Below, in pieces: positions 59,042 through 64,000 of a stretch of DNA of 64,000 bases. A program made the position numbers and the translations under genes. A model generated the notes under the pieces. The model had not been told where the DNA came from. It made no database searches and worked only from the letters and a program-made list of their open reading frames with translations. Positions within the stretch are counted from its first letter, which is position 1; each line of letters opens with the position of its first letter. Source of the stretch: Arthrobacter sp. 135MFCol5.1 (lineage in GTDB: Bacteria > Actinomycetota > Actinomycetes > Actinomycetales > Micrococcaceae); the NCBI RefSeq assembly GCF_000374865.1, contig NZ_KB895452.1:248001-312000 (forward strand). Reading direction: 5' to 3'.

Positions 59042-59056
59042 TAGGATGGGGACGTG
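59042..59056 (+). promoter_or_regulatory. Candidate -10 element giving a leaderless trmL transcript
   Basis: TAGGAT at 59042-59047 ends seven bases before the GTG start at 59054, so transcription would begin at or next to the start codon. The GC-rich spacer GGGGAC could also act as a ribosome-binding site. A clear -35 was not found. Confidence 0.35.
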
Positions 59057-59521
59057 TTCCGCATCCTCTTCCATGCCCCAGAAATACCCGGAAATACCGG
59101 CAATGCCATCCGCCTTGCCGCCATCACCGGCGCCGAACTGCACCTCGTGGAACCCCTGGGCTTCGACTTCTCCGATGCCAAACTGCGCCGTGCAGGCCTG
59201 GACTACCACGACCTCGCGGTGGTGACAGTCCACCGGAGCATCGAAGACGCCTGGGAACAGCTCAAGCCGGAGCGGGTCTACGCCTTCACCTCGGACGGTA
59301 CAACCAGTTACACCGACATCCCGTACCAGCCAGGGGACGTCCTGATGTTCGGCCGCGAATCCGTGGGCCTGCCTGCGGAGCTGAAGACCGACCCCCACGT
59401 GACCGCAACAGTGCGCCTGCCCATGCTCCCGGCGCTCCGCTCCCTCAACCTCGCCAACGCCGCCTCCATTGCCGTCTACGAAGCGTGGCGCCAGCAGGGC
59501 TTCGCCGGGGCCAAGCTCTAG
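59054..59521 (+). CDS. trmL: tRNA (cytidine(34)-2'-O)-methyltransferase
   Basis: The 155-residue SPOUT enzyme methylates the ribose of the wobble base of leucine tRNAs. It has the N-terminal HAPEIPGNTGNAIRLAA and the knot motif FGRESVGLP, with RSLNLANAASIAVYEAWRQQ at the C-terminus, and a typical length. It begins with GTG 23 bases after the J-domain stop. Confidence 0.93.
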   Translation: MFRILFHAPEIPGNTGNAIRLAAITGAELHLVEPLGFDFSDAKLRRAGLDYHDLAVVTVHRSIEDAWEQLKPERVYAFTSDGTTSYTDIPYQPGDVLMFGRESVGLPAELKTDPHVTATVRLPMLPALRSLNLANAASIAVYEAWRQQGFAGAKL

Positions 59522-59570
59522 CACCCCGCCCGGCGGGGACAACCGGGACTGAACTCTTTTTTCGGCGATC

Positions 59571-59597
59571 CCATCCGGCTGCCGCACGGCTCCGAAT
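59571..59597 (+). promoter_or_regulatory. Candidate SigK-dependent promoter of sigK
   Basis: CCATCC at 59571-59576 and CCGAAT at 59592-59597 match the two elements I recall for mycobacterial SigK promoters. The spacer here is 15 bases, shorter than the 17 I recall, so the match is not exact. The predicted transcript would begin near 59604, before the GTG of sigK at 59637. Confidence 0.5.
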
Positions 59598-59636
59598 GCC
59601 TTTTGAAACACATTCAAGCGGAGCAAGGAGCGGCAG

Positions 59637-60338
59637 GTGACATTACTCGAGGCGCATTCCAGGCGCGAACACCGCAACAGCCGCGGCACTGCCCGGGAAT
59701 CTCCCGCCGGAGACTTATGCTTGGAAGTGATGGAAACTCCCAACGCGCCGAATCCCGAAGGCTCCGCCGCGGTGACCGATCCCCCAGCCGACATCAGCCA
59801 GCGGCTGTCGACGCTGCTTGCCGCTGTCGCCCGCGGGGACCAGGCCGCGTTTGCCGAGTTCTACCAACTCACGTCCCGCCGGGTTTTTGGCATGGCACGC
59901 CGGGTCCTGATCGACCCCGAACTCAGTGAAGACACAACGCAGGAAGTCTTCCTGCAGGTCTGGCAGAACGCGGCCAAGTTCGATCCGCAGGTCGGGAGCC
60001 CGCTGTCGTGGCTCATGACCATCTCCCACCGGCGGGCGGTGGACAAGGTCCGGTCCTCGCAATCCTCCACGGACCGTGAAGCGAAATACGGCGCCAGCAC
60101 CCAGGACATCGACCACGACAGCGTCTCCGACGAAGTCGGAAGCCGGCTTGAGGCCGAGGCGGTGGTCCGCTGCCTGGAGACGCTGACCGAAACACAACAG
60201 GAATCCGTGCGCCTGGCCTACTACGGCGGCCTGACCTATCGGGAAGTCGCCGAACGGCTGAATGCCGCTGTTCCCACCATCAAGTCCCGCATCCGCGATG
60301 GACTGATCCGATTGAAGACCTGTCTGGGGGTGAGTTGA
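59637..60338 (+). CDS. sigK: ECF sigma factor SigK
   Basis: The 233-residue protein has sigma region 2 (GDQAAFAEFYQLTSRRVFGMAR to SWLMTISHRRAVDKVR) and region 4 (LTETQQESVRLAYYGGLTYREVAERL to TIKSRIRDGLIRLKTCLGVS). It reads closely like mycobacterial SigK, including the ending LGVS. The GTG at 59637 is supported by AAGGAG six bases upstream; an internal ATG at 59730 has no good site. It is one base from the anti-sigma gene and may regulate its own operon. Confidence 0.92.
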   Translation: MTLLEAHSRREHRNSRGTARESPAGDLCLEVMETPNAPNPEGSAAVTDPPADISQRLSTLLAAVARGDQAAFAEFYQLTSRRVFGMARRVLIDPELSEDTTQEVFLQVWQNAAKFDPQVGSPLSWLMTISHRRAVDKVRSSQSSTDREAKYGASTQDIDHDSVSDEVGSRLEAEAVVRCLETLTETQQESVRLAYYGGLTYREVAERLNAAVPTIKSRIRDGLIRLKTCLGVS

Positions 60339-60339
60339 A

Positions 60340-61188
60340 TTGAACGAAATGGACAACAGCCGCAACGACCGTTCGCGTGCCTTTGGCGACACCGTCGCCA
60401 TGGACCTTGCCGCAGGCCGTGCCATCGACCTCGCCGAACTCTACGCCCTTGACGCGGTCACGGAGCACGAACGCGACGCGATTGACCACTACATGTCCAC
60501 CGCACCGGAAACGGAGCGCCTCGTCTTCCTGGAGCGTGTCCGCCAGTCCCGGGAGACGCTGGCCCGCACCTTCCGCGCGGAGGAGGAGCCGCCGTCGGAC
60601 CTGTTCGAACGGATTGTGGCCCAGCTTCCCGCGGGCAGCGGCCGTACCAGTGCTGACGCCGCGCCCCCGGCCGTAGGCGCGGTAAAACCGCCAGAACCAA
60701 CCGACGAACTCGCCGAGGCCCGCAAGCGCAGGGCGGAGCGCCGTCCGTCCGGCACCAGGCGCTGGCTGGTGGGCGTGGCAGCCGCGGCAGCGATTGCGCT
60801 GGGCGGCGTGGGAGTGGGCGCCTACCTGGCCGACCAGAATGATCCCGTCAACCAGGTCGTGCGTGCCGGGGACCTGCGCGAGGCGTCCGTCAACGTTCAA
60901 GGCGGCGGCAAGGCGACGGTGCTGATCTCCGCGTCCGAGGATGCCGCCGTGGTGAAAATGAGCGGCGTGCCCGCTCCACCGGCGGGCAAGGTCTACCAGA
61001 TGTGGCTCATTCCCAAGGACGGCTCCGCCCCGGTGTCGCAGGGCCTGATGGACGAACAGGCACTCTCCAAGCCTGCCGTGGTCCAAGGCATCCATTCGGC
61101 TGCTTCGCTGGGCATCACCGTTGAGCCGTCCGGCGGTTCGAAAGCGCCCACGCTGCCGACGGTTGCGGCGGCACCGCTCGGCGCCTGA
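60340..61188 (+). CDS. rskA: Anti-sigma-K factor RskA
   Basis: The 282-residue protein has an N-terminal ZAS-like helical domain (IDLAELYALDAVTEHERDAI) that binds SigK, a membrane helix at about 139-162 and an external C-terminal domain with VYQMWLIPKDG and TVEPSGGSKAP, the signature of RskA. The start is TTG at 60340 or ATG at 60349; GGGGG upstream fits the TTG. It is one base after sigK. Proteolysis of RskA would free SigK. Confidence 0.92.
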   Translation: MNEMDNSRNDRSRAFGDTVAMDLAAGRAIDLAELYALDAVTEHERDAIDHYMSTAPETERLVFLERVRQSRETLARTFRAEEEPPSDLFERIVAQLPAGSGRTSADAAPPAVGAVKPPEPTDELAEARKRRAERRPSGTRRWLVGVAAAAAIALGGVGVGAYLADQNDPVNQVVRAGDLREASVNVQGGGKATVLISASEDAAVVKMSGVPAPPAGKVYQMWLIPKDGSAPVSQGLMDEQALSKPAVVQGIHSAASLGITVEPSGGSKAPTLPTVAAAPLGA

Positions 61189-61212
61189 CCCGGCACCGGC
61201 GACCAACGCCAA

Positions 61213-61247
61213 AAGCCCCCCGTTCCCATGATCGGAACGGGGGGCTT
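61213..61247. terminator. Terminator after rskA
   Basis: AAGCCCCCCGTTCC and GGAACGGGGGGCTT pair fully over 14 bases with a seven-base loop, followed by CTTGCGT. It lies between convergent rskA and the deacetylase gene and can serve both. Confidence 0.85.
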
Positions 61248-61255
61248 CTTGCGTC

Positions 61256-62035
61256 CTAGAAGCCGGCGATGGTGTCCGGCCCGTTGACCGCCACCACGTG
61301 GAAGGCCTCGGCACTGCGCCCGCGCGGCATTCCTGCCCGCGCGGCGTTGGTGCGCATGCCCTGGCGCACGGTGGCTTCCATGGCCTCCACGTCGGGGTGC
61401 TGGCTGACGTGGACATGGATGGCGGCGAGTTTCGCGTCAACCTGGTCGGTGACATCGACGAAGTGGTTTTCCCGTTCACCCGGTCCCGCATAAAGCCAGA
61501 GCCACGGCAGCTTGTAGGCTTCCAGCCCGGCCTCCGCCAGCTCGGGATAGGCGAAGGGGTTCTCCAGTGCCGGGTACACGGCCCGGGTCACCGCCTCCCC
61601 CACTGCCAGGTGGTCCGGGTGGCTCTTCTGGATCCGCTGCCAGTTCCGTTCAGGGTGCATGGCGAGCACGACGTCGGGGCGGACTTCGCGGATCAGCCGC
61701 ACCACGCCTTTCATCACCTCGTGGGAGGCCTCAAGGTAGCCGTCACGCTGATGGAGGTAGTGGATGTCAGTGACGCCCACCAGCTCCGCTGCCCGGCGCT
61801 GTTCGGCGTCCCGCATGGCGATGATGTCCGCGCGGTGGGCAGGATCGAAGCCGCCGGCATCGCCGTCGGTCATGATGCAGTAGCTCACCTCCACCCCCGC
61901 AGCCGTCCACGCGGCGATGGTGCCCGCTGCGCCGAAGTCGATGTCGTCGGGGTGGGCCGCAAAACAGAGCACCCGCCCAACCCGGTGTAATTCCGGGTTG
62001 AACGGGCTCCCTGCCTGCTCGCTGGAAGCAGTCAA
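61256..62035 (-). CDS. PIG-L/LmbE-family deacetylase
   Basis: The 259-residue enzyme has the zinc-binding AHPDD (27-31) and a later HPDH. The family includes MshB and Mca of mycothiol metabolism and other N-acetylglucosaminyl deacetylases. The TTG start at 62035 lies four bases after the etfA stop, so it is co-transcribed with the ETF genes. Which substrate it has cannot be decided: it is shorter than MshB and lacks clear Mca-specific features. A sugar-amide deacetylase is the best supported call. Confidence 0.8.
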   Translation of the reverse strand: MTASSEQAGSPFNPELHRVGRVLCFAAHPDDIDFGAAGTIAAWTAAGVEVSYCIMTDGDAGGFDPAHRADIIAMRDAEQRRAAELVGVTDIHYLHQRDGYLEASHEVMKGVVRLIREVRPDVVLAMHPERNWQRIQKSHPDHLAVGEAVTRAVYPALENPFAYPELAEAGLEAYKLPWLWLYAGPGERENHFVDVTDQVDAKLAAIHVHVSQHPDVEAMEATVRQGMRTNAARAGMPRGRSAEAFHVVAVNGPDTIAGF

Positions 62036-62039
62036 CGGA

Positions 62040-62987
62040 TCAGCCTTTGCGCTTCTTGATCTCGGCTGCGGCCTGGGGCAGGACATCGAAGACGTCCCCG
62101 ATGATGCCGAAGTCGGCGATCTCGAAGACCGGCGATTCGGCATCCTTGTTCACGGCGACGATGACCTTGGACGTCTGCATGCCGGCTTTTTGCTGGATGG
62201 CACCGGAGATGCCTGCCGAGATATACAGCTGCGGGGAAACGGTCTTGCCGGTCTGCCCCACCTGTGCGTCGTGGCTGATCCATCCGGCGTCGGTGGCTGC
62301 GCGGGAAGCTCCTACGGCGGCACCGAGGGCATCGGCCAGCTCCTCGACGGGACCGAAGTCGCCGTCCATGCCGCGGCCGCCGGCAACGACGATCCGGGCG
62401 TCGGTGAGGTCCGGGCGGCCGCTGGCCACCTTCTGCTCGCGGGCAGTGATGCGGGCAGCGTTGGCGACGGCGGGCACCTCCACGGTTGCCGTTTCGGGCG
62501 TGGTGGGTGCGGGCGCGGGTTCCGGAACCACGTTGTTGGCCTTGAGCGTGAGCACGGAAACGGCCGTCGTGGCCTTGCAGGAGGTGTTGTACGAGCCGGC
62601 CAGGACCGACTTGTGCGCGGTACCGTCCGGGTCCACGGCGACGACGTCGGTGATGACGCCGGCGTTGAGCCGGATGCCCAGCCGCGCCGCGATCTCTTTG
62701 CCTTCCGGAGAGTTGTCCAGCAGCACGATCCCGGCTCCGGCTGCCTCTGCCGCTGCGGCCAGGTAGGCTGCCTTGGGCGCTACGAGGAAGTCACCCAGTT
62801 CCTCGGCCGACGGGTGCAGGACGGTGCCCACACCGTATTCCGCCAAGGTGGCGGCGACGTCGTCGGAAAGGTCTCCGTTGACCGCGACGGCGCTCTCCCC
62901 CAGGGAACGAGCCAGGGTCAGCAGCTCCAGGCTGCTCTTCTTGAGCGAAGCTCCGGGGCTGTCGATGAATACCAGTACTTTTGCCAT
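62040..62987 (-). CDS. etfA: Electron transfer flavoprotein alpha subunit
   Basis: The 315-residue protein has the ETF alpha C-terminal FAD-binding domain ([26 protein letters not shown], then [25 protein letters not shown]-like and [19 protein letters not shown]). With EtfB it carries electrons from acyl-CoA dehydrogenases. It starts 12 bases after etfB. Confidence 0.95.
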   Translation of the reverse strand: [315 protein letters not shown]

Positions 62988-62999
62988 GTCGTTGTCCCC

Positions 63000-63791
63000 T
63001 TAGAGCAGCTTCTGGGCGGCCAGGAAGTCAACCAGCTTGATGCCGGCGTCGCCCTCGTCGGTGATGATGGTACCGGCAGTCCTCGGCGGCCGCTGTTCGG
63101 CGCTGGTGACGGTGGTCCACGACCCTGCAAAGCCAACCTGGGCAGGGTCCACGCCGATGTCTGCGAGGGAGAGCGTGGTGATGCTCTTGCGCTTGGCCGC
63201 GATGATGCCCTTGAAGTTGGGGTACCGGGGTTCGTTGATCTGGTCCGTGACGGACACGACCGCGGGCAGTGCTGCTTCCACGGTCTCCGATGACGTGTCG
63301 GCGTCGCGCCGGGCAGTGAGCCGGCCGCCGTCGACCTCCAGCGAGGATGCGAAGGTCACCTGCGGCAGCCCGAGCCGCTCCGCCAGCTGGGCCGGGACCA
63401 GCGAGGTCTCACCATCGGTGGACGCCATCCCGGTCAGGACCAGGTCCACGCCGCCCAGGTGCCGGACCGCCGCCGCGAGTGCCAGCGAGGTGGCAGCCGC
63501 GTCCGAGCCGGCGAGCGCGTCGTCCGTGAGGTGGACGCCTTCGGTGGCGCCCATCTGCAGCGATTTCTTTACGGCGTTGACGGCCCCGGCAGGGCCCATG
63601 CTCAGGGCAATGACCTGGTTGCCGGCTTTGCTTCCGCCTCGGGCCTCGGCAAGCTGCAGGGCAGCTTCCAGGGCGTATTCGTCGAGCTCGGACAGGATGC
63701 TCTCGTCGCGGTCCGCGGTGTTGCCCTCGCCACCCAGGTGTCGGTCGAACTGGGCGTCCGGTACATGTTTGACCAGGACTACGATCTTCAA
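63000..63791 (-). CDS. etfB: Electron transfer flavoprotein beta subunit
   Basis: The 263-residue protein has the beta-subunit fold (KIVVLVKHVPDAQFDR start, DEYALEAALQL, GMASTDGETSLVPAQLAE, KGIIAAKRKSI). It binds AMP and pairs with EtfA. TTG at 63791 is chosen because it gives the family-typical start LKIVVLVKHVPD; GGAAGAG lies just upstream. A GTG at 63803 would add four residues. Confidence 0.93.
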   Translation of the reverse strand: MKIVVLVKHVPDAQFDRHLGGEGNTADRDESILSELDEYALEAALQLAEARGGSKAGNQVIALSMGPAGAVNAVKKSLQMGATEGVHLTDDALAGSDAAATSLALAAAVRHLGGVDLVLTGMASTDGETSLVPAQLAERLGLPQVTFASSLEVDGGRLTARRDADTSSETVEAALPAVVSVTDQINEPRYPNFKGIIAAKRKSITTLSLADIGVDPAQVGFAGSWTTVTSAEQRPPRTAGTIITDEGDAGIKLVDFLAAQKLL

Positions 63792-63963
63792 TGTCTCTTC
63801 CACTGTGTTTACAGCAGCCTTCCATGCTTGTGGACAGCCAGCCGGGTGGGTCATGGCCGCGGAATGCCCGGCAGGCGGGTAGCTCCTAGCTAACCATATC
63901 GGCGCGTCCGGGCGCCCTCTTCCGTTAACGCCTGTGTCAGGTTTTCCGTTGCGCCGGACATGC

Positions 63964-64000
63964 CGACGGCGGCGCCCCCTGGGTGGGGACGCCGCCGTCG
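63964..64000. terminator. Large GC-rich stem at the right edge
   Basis: CGACGGCGGCG pairs with CGCCGCCGTCG over 11 bases, and inner CCCC/GGGG pairs extend the stem. It is probably the terminator of a gene beyond the window. The 172 bases between it and etfB hold no recognised gene. Confidence 0.6.

Overview
The window reads as a chromosomal segment of a high-GC actinobacterium, most likely Micrococcales and Arthrobacter/Pseudarthrobacter-like. The evidence is strong G/C third-position bias, frequent GTG and TTG starts, WhiB1, the mtrA-mtrB-lpqB operon, a SigK/RskA pair, a very large NAD-dependent glutamate dehydrogenase and an AroQ-type chorismate mutase of actinobacterial type. No mycolic-acid genes, tRNA, rRNA, CRISPR array, insertion sequence or integrated phage was seen. 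Genus is an inference from gene content.

Region 1 (about 1-14000) is a cell-surface polysaccharide locus. On the plus strand it has three family-2 glycosyltransferases with a small DUF2304 membrane protein between two of them, then rfbA (dTDP-glucose synthesis) and a large polytopic membrane protein. On the minus strand it has a hexapeptide-repeat acyltransferase, UDP-galactopyranose mutase (glf), a GlfT2-like galactofuranosyltransferase and a Wzm/Wzt-type ABC exporter. These suggest an exported galactofuranose-containing glycan, possibly also carrying rhamnose. An OafA/SGNH O-acyltransferase at the end of this run is interrupted by two in-frame stop codons and is called a pseudogene.

Region 2 (about 14100-30400) holds a standalone FHA plus triple-ATPase FtsK/EccC-like protein, a small membrane protein, whiB1 with a structured leader, a PdtaS-like histidine kinase and the 1617-residue glutamate dehydrogenase. 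A CpaE-like ATPase and SAF-domain (CpaB-like) pair follows, then a small HTH protein, a protein of unknown function, a LysM membrane protein and an Rv3235-like protein.

Region 3 (about 30400-46400) is conserved housekeeping: secA, a YcaQ-type DNA glycosylase, the ribosome hibernation factor, comF, and the lpqB-mtrB-mtrA envelope-stress operon. Divergent from mtrA is a tightly overlapping operon of five genes ending in MoxR ATPase and DUF58 protein.

Region 4 (about 46450-64000) carries a DUF4166 protein, a cysteine-free MetE-like protein coupled to chorismate mutase, a complete peptide/nickel-type ABC transporter (binding protein, two permeases, fused double ATPase), and mnmA with a cysteine desulfurase (tRNA thiolation). 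It continues with a lipoprotein, a J-domain protein, trmL, the sigK-rskA pair with a candidate autoregulatory promoter, and a PIG-L deacetylase immediately downstream of etfB-etfA.

The strongest candidates for something not well described are the orphan FHA/EccC-like ATPase with no WXG100 or other type VII genes beside it, the CpaE/SAF pair with an altered P-loop and no tad assembly genes, and the cysteine-free MetE-like protein. No intergenic stretch exceeds 300 bases; the longest (1-270, 54327-54578, 18800-19029, 63792-64000) are described through their regulatory features or hold nothing recognised.
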